The notes under the pieces are model-generated. The model had not been told where the DNA came from. It ran no database searches and saw nothing but the letters and a program-made list of their open reading frames with translations. Made by a program: the position numbers and the translations under genes. DNA of 64,000 nucleotides. Origin: Jatrophihabitans telluris. Its GTDB lineage: Bacteria > Actinomycetota > Actinomycetes > Mycobacteriales > Jatrophihabitantaceae. The DNA lies in NCBI RefSeq assembly GCF_023516435.1, contig NZ_CP097332.1, positions 2,728,001-2,792,000 on the forward strand, read 5' to 3'. This document shows, in pieces, positions 46,614 to 55,078 of the stretch (positions are counted from its first letter, which is position 1; each line of letters opens with the position of its first letter).

Positions 46614-47414
46614 TCAGTGACCCCGGGATGGTGTGGACGACGGTGTGATGGACGGCTTCGGCATCGACTGCGGCGCGGACTTCGGTGCCGACTTCGACAC
46701 GGTGACCGTGGGTTTGCTCGCGGTGCCGGCCGAGGAGCGTGCACTGGCCGTCACCGTCACCGTGACCACCGGACGGCCGGGGCTCGACGTCGCGCCTGCA
46801 CTCGCGCGCGGACTGGCGCTCGGGGTCGAGGTCGGCTTCGGCGTCGGCTTCGGCGTCGGCTTCGGCGTCGGCTTCGGGGCGGGCGCGACGGTGGCTGGGG
46901 TCGGGGACCCGAGCACACTCACCGTGCCGTCACGGTTGATCCGAAGGAACGCAGGGTTCGGGTTGGGGACCAGGCCGAGGCTGGCCGCCGCCGCTGCCAG
47001 TGCGGCCGGCGCCTGCTTGGCCGCGAGATCGCGCAGCAGTTGTTGTTCGCTGTCGGAGGTCGTCGAGTTGTTATCGCTGACCGTACGGTTCTGTACCTCC
47101 AACGCCGCCGACGCGGTGTTGAGCGCCAGCAACGCACACAGTCCGCCGGCGAGCATGCCGCCCAGGATCACCGGAAGTGGGAGCCGACGTCGTCGGGTGA
47201 CCTGCAGTCCCGGAGGCAGCGCGGCGGACAGGGCGGCGTCCGATGCTGCCGCCCGCGTTGCCGACGACGTTGCCGACCGCGTTGCCGACGGCGCTGCCTT
47301 CGAGCCCGGGGTGGAGGTCACTCGGGGACGTACCCCAGCCGCCCGCGCGGGATGGTTGAACCGCAAGGCGGGTCGGGTGGGCGGGGTGTCGTCGGAGGTG
47401 ATGCGACGGCTCAC
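46614..47414 (-). CDS. FtsL-like bitopic divisome protein
   Basis: Position between rsmH and ftsI and topology (cytoplasmic N-terminus, one helix about residues 80-100, then a leucine-rich extracytoplasmic stretch [25 protein letters not shown]) identify it as the FtsL equivalent. It is unusual: 266 residues, with an 80-residue basic Ser/Ala/Thr N-terminus and a 110-residue C-terminal tail of K-P-T-P repeats and Ser/Pro/Val-rich sequence. The coiled coil expected of FtsL is short. GTG start overlaps rsmH (GTGA). The call rests mainly on synteny. Confidence 0.78.
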   Translation of the reverse strand: MSRRITSDDTPPTRPALRFNHPARAAGVRPRVTSTPGSKAAPSATRSATSSATRAAASDAALSAALPPGLQVTRRRRLPLPVILGGMLAGGLCALLALNTASAALEVQNRTVSDNNSTTSDSEQQLLRDLAAKQAPAALAAAAASLGLVPNPNPAFLRINRDGTVSVLGSPTPATVAPAPKPTPKPTPKPTPKPTSTPSASPRASAGATSSPGRPVVTVTVTASARSSAGTASKPTVTVSKSAPKSAPQSMPKPSITPSSTPSRGH

Positions 47415-48436
47415 GCTGCTGCCTTCCTGATGCGTTCCGCGGCCCGCAGGCGGACGGAGGCGGCCCGAGGGTTCTCGGCGATCTCGGGTTCGGAGGCCGG
47501 CTCCGAGCCACGGCTCAACAACTGCAACTGCGGGCCGGCCTCGGCGAGGGTGACCGGCAGGCCCGGCGGGGTTCGGTCGACTGCCAGTTCGGCCAAGGCG
47601 CGCTTGACGATCCGGTCCTCCAGCGACTGGTAGGACAGCACGACGATCCGTCCACCCACGGCCAGGGCGGACAGGGCCGCGGGAATAGCCCCGGCGACCG
47701 CCTCGAGCTCTCGGTTGACCTCGATGCGCAGGGCCTGGAAGGTGCGCTTGGCCGGATGCCCACCCGTACGGCGGGTGGCGGCAGGAATCGCCTCGCGCAC
47801 CAGTTCGGCCAGTTCCGTCGTGGACTCCAAGGGAGCCGACCGGCGACGACGTCCGATGGCCTGGGCGATCCGCAGCGCGAAACGCTCCTCGCCGAACTCC
47901 CTCAGCACCCGCGCCAGTTCGGCAACGGGGTAGGTGTTGACCACCTCATGCGCGGTCAGCGCGTCCGCCGGGTTCATCCGCATGTCCAACGGTGCCGGCT
48001 GGGAGTAGCTGAACCCCCGCTCGGTAACGTCCAGTTGCATCGAGGAGACGCCGAGATCGAACAGGGCGCCCTGGATCTCACCGACGCCGAGCCGGTCCAG
48101 GATGTCGGGCAGCTCGTCGTAGACGGCGTGCACCAGTTCCACGCGGGCGGCGAACGGGGCCAGCCGCTCGGCGCTGAGTCGCAGCGCCTCGGTGTCCCGG
48201 TCGAGCCCGATCAACCGCAGGCCGGGATGTGCCTGCAGCAGAGCCTCACTGTGGCCGCCCAGGCCGAGCGTGGCGTCCACCACGACCGCGTCCGCGGCCG
48301 CGAGTGCCGGTGCGAGCAGACCCAAGACCCGGTTGAGCAGCACTGGCACATGGACCGGCCGCGCGGGGAAGTCCGGGGACGCCGGGCGGGACGCCGGGTC
48401 GGCGGGGTCTGACCCCGGCGGCTCGGGATTACCCAT
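47411..48436 (-). CDS. rsmH: 16S rRNA (cytosine1402-N4)-methyltransferase
   Basis: SAM-dependent methylation of C1402 in 16S rRNA. The 341 residues contain [13 protein letters not shown], the SAM loop [56 protein letters not shown], and [23 protein letters not shown] lies seven bases upstream of the ATG. Second gene of the dcw cluster. Confidence 0.97.
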   Translation of the reverse strand: MGNPEPPGSDPADPASRPASPDFPARPVHVPVLLNRVLGLLAPALAAADAVVVDATLGLGGHSEALLQAHPGLRLIGLDRDTEALRLSAERLAPFAARVELVHAVYDELPDILDRLGVGEIQGALFDLGVSSMQLDVTERGFSYSQPAPLDMRMNPADALTAHEVVNTYPVAELARVLREFGEERFALRIAQAIGRRRRSAPLESTTELAELVREAIPAATRRTGGHPAKRTFQALRIEVNRELEAVAGAIPAALSALAVGGRIVVLSYQSLEDRIVKRALAELAVDRTPPGLPVTLAEAGPQLQLLSRGSEPASEPEIAENPRAASVRLRAAERIRKAAA

Positions 48437-48674
48437 CTGCTGATCCTCCGTGCGGTGATGGCGGTTCGACTACGTCGGTCAGGCCGGTGCGGTGCGGTGC
48501 GGGCGATTGGGGTGGGGGACGGTGGGGAGTTCGGACGAGCGGACGATCTCGCGCTAGCGGGTCCCCGCCCGCCGGTCCCTGCCCTGGCGCCGGGGAAGTG
48601 CGTCAGGACGGGGAACTGGGCGGGAGGAGGCCGACCGGCACGATGTCCGCCAGGGCGGAGCGTCGCCGGAGGTC
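48437..48674 (-). other. mraZ-rsmH intergenic region
   Basis: This 238-bp gap has no gene. It holds two GTGGG motifs 10 bp apart on the plus strand (48512-48516 and 48522-48526), resembling half of the mraZ operator but in opposite orientation, and a GGTGCGGTGCGGTGC run. The rsmH ribosome-binding site is at its left end. Confidence 0.45.
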
Positions 48675-49103
48675 CTAGAGCAGGCCGGGCAGCACCTCCT
48701 CGGCGTCGGCGAACGATTGCTCGGTGGATTCGAGGTAGCTCTGCCACGCGTGGGCGTCCCAGACCTCCACGCGGGTGTTGGCGCCGATCACCACGCAGTC
48801 CTTGCTGAGGCCCGCGTAGTCGCGAAGCGGCGCGGGGACAGTGATGCGGCCCTGGTTGTCCGGAACCTCGTGGGACGCGCTGGCGAAGAAGACGCGGCTG
48901 TAGTCCCGCACGCTGCGCTGGGTCACGGGCGCTTCCCGGAGCAGGCCGGTGATCCGGTTGAACTCCGTCATCGGGAAGACGAACAGGCATCGTTCCTGAC
49001 CTTTGGTGATCACCAGCCCGCCCTCCATTTCCGTCCGGAACCGCGCGGGGAGCGCCAGGCGGCCCTTGTCGTCGAGTCGAGGGGTATGGGTGCCGAGGAA
49101 CAC
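48675..49103 (-). CDS. mraZ: Transcriptional regulator MraZ
   Basis: First dcw gene: an AbrB-like DNA-binding regulator of 142 residues with two MraZ repeats, [20 protein letters not shown] and, after the linker, the second copy [18 protein letters not shown]. In other bacteria MraZ binds direct repeats in its own promoter and represses the dcw operon. GTG start with GAGGGGAGGGG upstream. A matching operator is 56-80 bp ahead. Confidence 0.97.
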   Translation of the reverse strand: MFLGTHTPRLDDKGRLALPARFRTEMEGGLVITKGQERCLFVFPMTEFNRITGLLREAPVTQRSVRDYSRVFFASASHEVPDNQGRITVPAPLRDYAGLSKDCVVIGANTRVEVWDAHAWQSYLESTEQSFADAEEVLPGLL

Positions 49104-49554
49104 GACCCCTCCCCTCTCCAGCAGCCCGAGCCCGAACCGCCGCTCAACTCACAACTTCCCCACTTCGACCCACCATACCCCACCAGTCACCACAAAGGAT
49201 CGGTGCGCTCGGGCGATTCTTAAGCGTGTCCCCCTAATTTCTTGGCCTGTACCGGGTGGGGGGCGGTGGGGAGTCCCGGCCTCCGCCGAGCCGCCGTCGC
49301 GGCCCGACGCCCCCAGCGCGGTCAGCACTCTGCCGAAGGGACTCACACCGACAGAGCCCCCGAACCACCGCCGGTGAGCCCTCGCTCAATCGTCGGAGGC
49401 CTGCCGTGAGCGCGCGGAGCAACGTAGAGTCACGCCGAACATGGCGAATGTCGAGTTGGCGTGAAGACCGCTCGACAGATCGAATGTTGTCGACAACGCT
49501 TGACGGTGAGCCGGTTCGTCGCCGGCACGGGGACACGGACAGGACGGACCACGA
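49104..49554. other. Divergent regulatory region between mraZ and moxR (451 bp)
   Basis: No gene is visible. It contains the MraZ operator (49159-49183), a second pair of GTGGG motifs on the plus strand 10 bp apart (49256-49260 and 49266-49270), a TAGAGT hexamer (49425-49430) that could be a moxR -10, and a perfect 12-bp palindrome GTTGTCGACAAC (49486-49497) 58 bp before the moxR GTG. The binding protein for that palindrome is unknown. Confidence 0.5.
49159..49183 (-). promoter_or_regulatory. MraZ operator (three GTGGG direct repeats)
   Basis: On the minus strand GTGGG occurs three times at exactly 10-bp intervals (49183-49179, 49173-49169 and 49163-49159), one DNA helical turn apart. MraZ proteins of other bacteria are known to bind such T-G-G-G-type direct repeats upstream of mraZ. 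The site is 56-80 bp before the mraZ start. Confidence 0.8.
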
Positions 49555-50670
49555 GTGACGCACGCAGCACCCCTGGCGGGATCCGGTGATTTCGGTCCTG
49601 CCCAGGGCAACGATCCGTCCAAGGGCTCAGAGCTGGACGGGCGGGCCTCTTACCCGACGACGAACAGCACGGACCTCGGTCCGGACTCGTTCTCCGGAGG
49701 CGGCTCGGCCCGCCAGCGGGTGGACGTCAGCGACGTCGCGGCCGCCGCCGCCCGCATCGTGGACAACATCGAGAAGGCCATCGCCGGCAAGTACGACGTG
49801 ATCCGGCTCGGGGTCACAGTGCTGCTGGCTGAAGGACACCTGCTGATCGAGGACGTTCCGGGCGTGGGAAAGACGACCTTCGCCAAGGCGCTGGCCCGTT
49901 CCATCGACAGCACCGTCCGCCGGATTCAGTTCACACCCGACCTGCTGCCCTCGGATGTGACGGGCGTGAGCGTGTTCAACTCCGATTCGACCGAGTTCGA
50001 GTTCAAACCGGGTCCGGTGTTCGCCAACATCCTGCTCGGTGACGAGATCAACCGCGCCTCCCCCAAGACGCAGGCGGCGCTGTTGGAATGCATGGCCGAG
50101 CGGCAGGTCACCGTCGACGGCACGCGCTACGAGCTGCAGTCACCCTTCCTCGTCCTGGCCACCCAGAACCCGGTGGAGATGGAGGGCACCTACGCCCTGC
50201 CGGAGGCCCAGCGCGACCGGTTCACGGCCAAGATCTCCCTCGGCTATCCCGATCGTGCGGCCGAAGTGGCCATGTTGTCCGACCAGACGACCTCTGATCC
50301 GATCGACGAGCTCAAGCCGGTCGCCGATGCCGCCGGAATCCGAGCGCTCATCGAAGCCGTCCGCCACGTGCACGTCGCCGAGGCGATCAAGGACTACGTG
50401 GTTTCGCTGGCCGAGGCGACCCGTAACCATCCCGAGATCCGGCTCGGCGCCTCACCGCGCGCCTCGCTCCACCTGCTGCGAACGGCCAAGTCGAGCGCCG
50501 CGATCTCCGGCCGGGATTACGTCCTGCCCGACGACGTGCAGCAGCTGGCGGTTCCCGTGCTGGCCCACCGGATCATTCCGGCCCCGGCCGCGACCGTCGC
50601 GGGGCACTCCCCTGAGGAACTGGTCGCTGCCATCGTTGCCCGCACCGCCATCCCGACCGCGACCCGCTGA
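49555..50670 (+). CDS. MoxR-family AAA+ ATPase
   Basis: Chaperone-like ATPase of 371 residues. A nonconserved Ser/Gly-rich N-terminus of about 50 residues is followed by the AAA_3 core: Walker A EDVPGVGKTTFAKAL, sensor/linker TPDLLPSDVTGVSVF, Walker B-like GPVFANILLGDEINRASPKTQAALLECM, FLVLATQNPVEMEGTYALPEAQRDRF, and the C-terminal lid. It is the usual partner of a DUF58 protein and a transglutaminase. Likely acts in cell-envelope protein maturation, but the actual substrate is unknown. GTG start at 49555. Confidence 0.93.
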   Translation: MTHAAPLAGSGDFGPAQGNDPSKGSELDGRASYPTTNSTDLGPDSFSGGGSARQRVDVSDVAAAAARIVDNIEKAIAGKYDVIRLGVTVLLAEGHLLIEDVPGVGKTTFAKALARSIDSTVRRIQFTPDLLPSDVTGVSVFNSDSTEFEFKPGPVFANILLGDEINRASPKTQAALLECMAERQVTVDGTRYELQSPFLVLATQNPVEMEGTYALPEAQRDRFTAKISLGYPDRAAEVAMLSDQTTSDPIDELKPVADAAGIRALIEAVRHVHVAEAIKDYVVSLAEATRNHPEIRLGASPRASLHLLRTAKSSAAISGRDYVLPDDVQQLAVPVLAHRIIPAPAATVAGHSPEELVAAIVARTAIPTATR

Positions 50671-50687
50671 GCAGAACCGGTAACACG

Positions 50688-51977
50688 GTGGCCCCGAAAC
50701 CGTACGACGCGCCCGTCGCCGGAGGCGCGCAACGCATCGGTCTGTCCAGCCGGGGCCGCACGTTCGTCACGGTCGGGATCATCTCCACGCTCGCCGGGCT
50801 CGTCCTCGGCGTGACCGACCTCCAGCGCGTCGGCGTCCTGCTGCTGGCGCTGCCCGTCCCCGCCTGGCTGGCGGTGCGGCAGTCCCGCGCCGGGCTCCGG
50901 GTCAGCCACGCGGTTCATCCCGAGCGGGTCGAGGTCGGCCAGCGAGTCGAGGTCCGGCTCACGCTGGGCAACCCCAACGCGTTCGCCACCGGACCGCTTC
51001 GAGTCACCGAGACCGTCCCCGGCGGTCGGCCGCTCCGCTTCAGCGTGGCGGGGATTCGCGGCCGCCAGCGCCGTACCGTGGCCTACCCACTGCCGCCGCT
51101 GCACCGTGGTCGATACCTGGTCGGCCCGACCGAAGTCACCGCCAGCGACCCGTTCTCGCTGGTGATGGCCAACAGCCGCTCCGCCGACACCGCCGAAGTG
51201 ATCGTCCAACCACGACGCGACGTACTCGCTCCGCTGACCTTGCCGATGGCGTGGCAGGACGGCGGGGCGCACTCGAGTCACTCGGTGGGATCGGGAGGCT
51301 CGGACGACGCGTCGGTTCGCGATTATCGCTACGGCGACGACCTGCGCAAGATCCATTGGCGCAGCAGTGCCCGGTCGGGAAACCTCATGGTGCGGCAGGA
51401 GGAACGGCCCTGGCACGGACAGTGTCTGGTGCTGCTCGACTCCCGGATCACCGCCTACCCGGTCAGGCCCGGCGAGCGCGAGTCCCCGACCTTCGAATGG
51501 GCGGTGTCGGCGGCGGCCAGTATCGGCACGCATCTGGCTGAACGAGGACGAAGGGTGTTGCTGGTGACCGGGTCGGGCCAGGCGGTCCACGAAGACCAGC
51601 TGGCCATGCTCGATCTCCTGGCCGACACTCGACCTGCCTCCCGCGCCGACGTCGAGCCCCTGTCGGATTCGTTGCACGGCGTCGGGCGGGACGCATCGGT
51701 GTTCGCGATCCTGTCCTGCCACGATCGGGGTCAGCTGGCCAGCCTCGCGGCGCGGCCACGGCTTCCGGGTTCGGCGGTCGCGCTCCTGATCAAGCCGTGG
51801 ACCTTCGAGCCCGGCTGGACCGCCGACGGCGATGCCGATCTGGAATCGGAAGCGCTGTGGCAGGAGATTTCCGGCCTGCTGCACGCCAACGGCTGGCGGG
51901 TGATCGGGGTGAGCTCCGCCGACGCACTGCCTACCTTGTGGCCCTACCTGCTGGCCACCGCCGGAGTGCGGCGATGA
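50688..51977 (+). CDS. DUF58-domain protein
   Basis: A 429-residue protein with two N-terminal hydrophobic segments (about 28-45 and 47-63), a beta-sandwich region, and the DUF58 signature VRDYRYGDDLRKIHWRSSARSGNLMVRQEE followed by a von-Willebrand-A-like domain. Always linked with MoxR ATPases. GTG start 17 bp after the moxR stop. It overlaps the transglutaminase gene by ATGA. Confidence 0.92.
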   Translation: MAPKPYDAPVAGGAQRIGLSSRGRTFVTVGIISTLAGLVLGVTDLQRVGVLLLALPVPAWLAVRQSRAGLRVSHAVHPERVEVGQRVEVRLTLGNPNAFATGPLRVTETVPGGRPLRFSVAGIRGRQRRTVAYPLPPLHRGRYLVGPTEVTASDPFSLVMANSRSADTAEVIVQPRRDVLAPLTLPMAWQDGGAHSSHSVGSGGSDDASVRDYRYGDDLRKIHWRSSARSGNLMVRQEERPWHGQCLVLLDSRITAYPVRPGERESPTFEWAVSAAASIGTHLAERGRRVLLVTGSGQAVHEDQLAMLDLLADTRPASRADVEPLSDSLHGVGRDASVFAILSCHDRGQLASLAARPRLPGSAVALLIKPWTFEPGWTADGDADLESEALWQEISGLLHANGWRVIGVSSADALPTLWPYLLATAGVRR

Positions 51978-54355
51978 CCGCGACGTCCGCCCGTCCTGCC
52001 GGAGCGAGCCGAGCGCAGCGGCCGGCCGGACGCACACCGAGCGGGCCGGCCGGGCCGGGCGCGCAGGCACGCGCCGAAGGTCGCTTGCTGGCGGTCGGCA
52101 CCGCGACGGTGACGGCTGGGGTTCTGCTCACGATGCTGCCGATGAAGTCCGTCTACACCGACTGGACCTGGTTCTTCGCGTGCGCCGGTTGTGCCCTGCC
52201 CTACCTGGCGGTGGTGCTGCCGTTCCGGTTGCGGATGAAGAACGACTGGTGGCAGGTGTGGTTGGGCCTGCTTGCCTGCGTCGTCGTGTTGATCTGGGCG
52301 TTCCTGCCGCAGCATCTGATCGCGGGCGTGGTCCCGAGCCTCGGAACGGGATCGGACCTGCGCGCGCTGCTGACCGACGCCCACCAGAGCATGCAGGTCG
52401 AGCACGCGCCGCTGCCCTCGACGTCGGCCTTGCGGTTCCTCACCGCGGCCGCGGTCATCCTGCTGGTTGCTCTCGCCGATGCGCTCGGCGTCCTCATGCG
52501 ACGACCGTTGTTGGCCGCTGCTCCGCTGCTGGAGGTCCTGGCGGTGGCCTCCGCGACCTCGGGGCGCGCAGCCGGACCGCTGGTCTTCGCGGGCGCCGCG
52601 ATCGGTTTTCTGCTGATCCTGGTGGCGGGAACCCGACTGCAGGACCGTGACTGGGGCCCGTCCGTCGACGGCTCGGCGGGCCGGCTGGGCGGCGCGCGGC
52701 GAATGGCCGTCACAGGCATCATCGCGGCGCTGATCGTGCCCATCGTGCTGCCGTCGGTGTCAGTGAACCTGCTCGCCCGGGCGGCGCACCACAACGGGAC
52801 CGGATCCGGATCGGGCAGCGGGTCGAACATCGAACTCAACGACACCGCGGACCTGTCCGGCTCGCTCAAGCGCGGTGACCCGGTACCGCTGCTCCAGGTC
52901 CACGTGGGCTCGACGGATCGTCCTTTCTACGTACGGCAGAAGGTGCTCGACGTCTTCGACAACAGCGGCTGGATCGCCTCCACCGAGGACGCCGCCGAGA
53001 CCAGACCGGTCTACCGGCGCGATTTCTCCGCCGAGCCCGCGTTGACGTCCGGGAACCAGGACAGCACTCAGGTCAAGGAGATGCAGGCGCGCTTCCAGGT
53101 GCTACAGCTGGGCGGCAACAGCCTGCCGCTGCTGGCCAATCCGGTCGATCTTCAGGTGGGCATCGGGGCGCGCTGGGACCCGACGACCTCGACCGTGGCC
53201 GGTGCCAGCCTGAGCACGGGCGTCAGTTACTCCGAAACCGTCGCCCAGCCCGACCCGTCCGAGGCTGCGTTGCGCAACGCGCCGAGCTGGCGCCCGACGG
53301 GAAACACCGCCTTGGATGCCCGGTACCTGAAGTTGCCGCCCCAGCCGGCGGAGGTCACTCAGCTCGCCCAGCGTCTGACCGGCGGCCAGACCAGCGACTA
53401 CGACAAGGCGCGTGCGATCTCGGCGTATTTCACCGACGCCGCCAATGGCTTCACGTACTCGCTGGAAACCGCGCCCATCGCCAACGGCGATTCGGCCCTG
53501 CTGAGCTTCCTGCACAACAAGCAGGGCTTTTGCCAGCAGTACGCCGCTGCGGCCGCGGTACTGATGCGGGCGGCCGGGCTGCCCAGCCGAGTCGTGCTGG
53601 GCTACACCCACCAGGGCCCCGACGCCGATGGCAACTTCACCGTCACGACGGCCGATGCGCACGCCTGGGTCGAGGTGTACTTCACCGCGATCGGGTGGAT
53701 CCCGTTCGACCCGACTCCGCTGTCAGGCGTCGACTCTGCCCGCGCGGTCCCCCTGCCGTGGGCCACCCACGCGACTTCAGCGCCCTCGAACTCAGCCAGC
53801 GCTACGACTTCGAGGTCGCGGACCAACGATGTTCCCAGCGCGCGCAGGACGGATGCCGCCCAACAGAACAGCACGACCGGCGGTGGCTCCGGGCTGCACG
53901 TCCCCTGGAAGCATCTCGCGATCGCGCTGGCCGTCATCCTGGCGGTTCTGTTGCTCGTGACCGGCCCGCAACTGCTACGACGTCGCCAGCGGCATCGCCG
54001 TTTCGCGCGCGCGATCGGCTCCGGAAGCCCTGAACCGCTCTGGGAGGAGCTGGCCGCAAACGCGGTCGACCGCGGCCAACTCTGGCCGGAGACCGTAACA
54101 GTGGGCCAGGTCCCCGGTTGGCTCCGCGAGCACGGTGTGGACGTGCGGGGCTCGGAGGCGGTTGCGGCACTCGCGCTCCAGGTCGAGCGCGCTCGCTTCA
54201 GTAGCACCGGAGCGAGCGGAGTGGATGAGTCGGCCGTCACCGGAGTCGACCAGGCCATGCGGCGGTGGGGTCGACGGGCCGAGCGACGCCAACGCATCGG
54301 GCGCTGGCTGCTTCCCGCGTCCGTGATCCGGCGCTCGACCGACCATCGGCGCTGA
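51974..54355 (+). CDS. Transglutaminase-like membrane protein (TgpA type)
   Basis: About 793 residues from ATG 51974. Five or six helices over residues 35-270, a periplasmic core with the cysteine-protease-like triad Cys520 (GFCQQYAAAAAV), His563 (ADAHAWVEVY) and Asp579 (WIPFDPTP), a low-complexity Ser/Thr linker, one more helix (about 643-662), and a DUF4129-like C-terminal cytoplasmic domain. Matches the DUF3488/transglutaminase (TgpA) layout. Forms an operon with MoxR and DUF58. Likely cell-wall or protein crosslinking, but substrate unknown. Confidence 0.92.
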   Translation: MTATSARPAGASRAQRPAGRTPSGPAGPGAQARAEGRLLAVGTATVTAGVLLTMLPMKSVYTDWTWFFACAGCALPYLAVVLPFRLRMKNDWWQVWLGLLACVVVLIWAFLPQHLIAGVVPSLGTGSDLRALLTDAHQSMQVEHAPLPSTSALRFLTAAAVILLVALADALGVLMRRPLLAAAPLLEVLAVASATSGRAAGPLVFAGAAIGFLLILVAGTRLQDRDWGPSVDGSAGRLGGARRMAVTGIIAALIVPIVLPSVSVNLLARAAHHNGTGSGSGSGSNIELNDTADLSGSLKRGDPVPLLQVHVGSTDRPFYVRQKVLDVFDNSGWIASTEDAAETRPVYRRDFSAEPALTSGNQDSTQVKEMQARFQVLQLGGNSLPLLANPVDLQVGIGARWDPTTSTVAGASLSTGVSYSETVAQPDPSEAALRNAPSWRPTGNTALDARYLKLPPQPAEVTQLAQRLTGGQTSDYDKARAISAYFTDAANGFTYSLETAPIANGDSALLSFLHNKQGFCQQYAAAAAVLMRAAGLPSRVVLGYTHQGPDADGNFTVTTADAHAWVEVYFTAIGWIPFDPTPLSGVDSARAVPLPWATHATSAPSNSASATTSRSRTNDVPSARRTDAAQQNSTTGGGSGLHVPWKHLAIALAVILAVLLLVTGPQLLRRRQRHRRFARAIGSGSPEPLWEELAANAVDRGQLWPETVTVGQVPGWLREHGVDVRGSEAVAALALQVERARFSSTGASGVDESAVTGVDQAMRRWGRRAERRQRIGRWLLPASVIRRSTDHRR

Positions 54356-54503
54356 CCGCGCTCGGCTGACGAGTCGGCGTGCCGCAACTGACCGGCCCGG
54401 CGCTCCATCCAGCCGCGCTGGATGACCGCGTTCCCGGGCTCGCTGACGACACTGCCCACCCGGCAGGAGCCGAGTGGGCAGATGCGTCAGGCGTGGTCGC
54501 GCG

Positions 54504-54890
54504 TCAGCTTTCGTCGAAGCGTCGACGCATCCGATCTTCCATCTTGTTGCGCAGGCCGGATTGCTTGTTACTGCCACGCGAGTCGTTCGACCGCGGACCG
54601 AGCGGTATCGGACCATTTGTCTTCGGGCCGCGCAGCGCGCTTGCGGCGGCTACGCACGACCCGACGATGAGGACGAATCCGAGGACGCCCAACGGGATGA
54701 TGTTGTTGGTCAGGCCTATGAGTACGACCGCCAGGCCTGCGATCACGCCGACAAAGGCCGCGACCAGCATCATTCGCGCCCGATTGCGCGGACGCGCCGA
54801 CCGTACCGACGAGGCGAACTTCGGATCTTCGGCATACAAAGCCTGCTCGATCTGCTCGAGAAGGCGCTGCTCATGCTCGGAGAGCGGCAC
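54504..54890 (-). CDS. DUF3040-domain protein
   Basis: A 128-residue protein with two membrane helices (about 40-62 and 66-86). The N-terminus MPLSEHEQRLLEQIEQALYAEDPKFASSVR is the DUF3040 signature, common in actinobacteria; function is unknown. GTG start with AGGAGG six bases upstream. It faces the transglutaminase tail-to-tail, 148 bp away, and lies 188 bp downstream of dinB. Confidence 0.9.
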   Translation of the reverse strand: MPLSEHEQRLLEQIEQALYAEDPKFASSVRSARPRNRARMMLVAAFVGVIAGLAVVLIGLTNNIIPLGVLGFVLIVGSCVAAASALRGPKTNGPIPLGPRSNDSRGSNKQSGLRNKMEDRMRRRFDES

Positions 54891-55078
54891 CGTGCCCTCC
54901 TATCCCTGCCGCACCCCAGTGTTCGAGCCGACGTCGGCTTGAGCGCCGTGCGGTGGTGCGTCCCGCGCGGCTGCCCTTATCCCACGAGCATACGAGTCGA
55001 ATCGGCGGCGCGAAAGTTAAGTGAGCCGATTGCAGGCGCGCCATGGCTATTTGTTATCTCCGCAGGGGAATTAGGACG
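54891..55078 (-). other. Gap between dinB and the DUF3040 gene
   Basis: No gene seen. TATGCT with a weak TTTCGC 17 bp upstream on the minus strand could be the DUF3040 promoter. No hairpin terminator for dinB is obvious. Confidence 0.3.
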
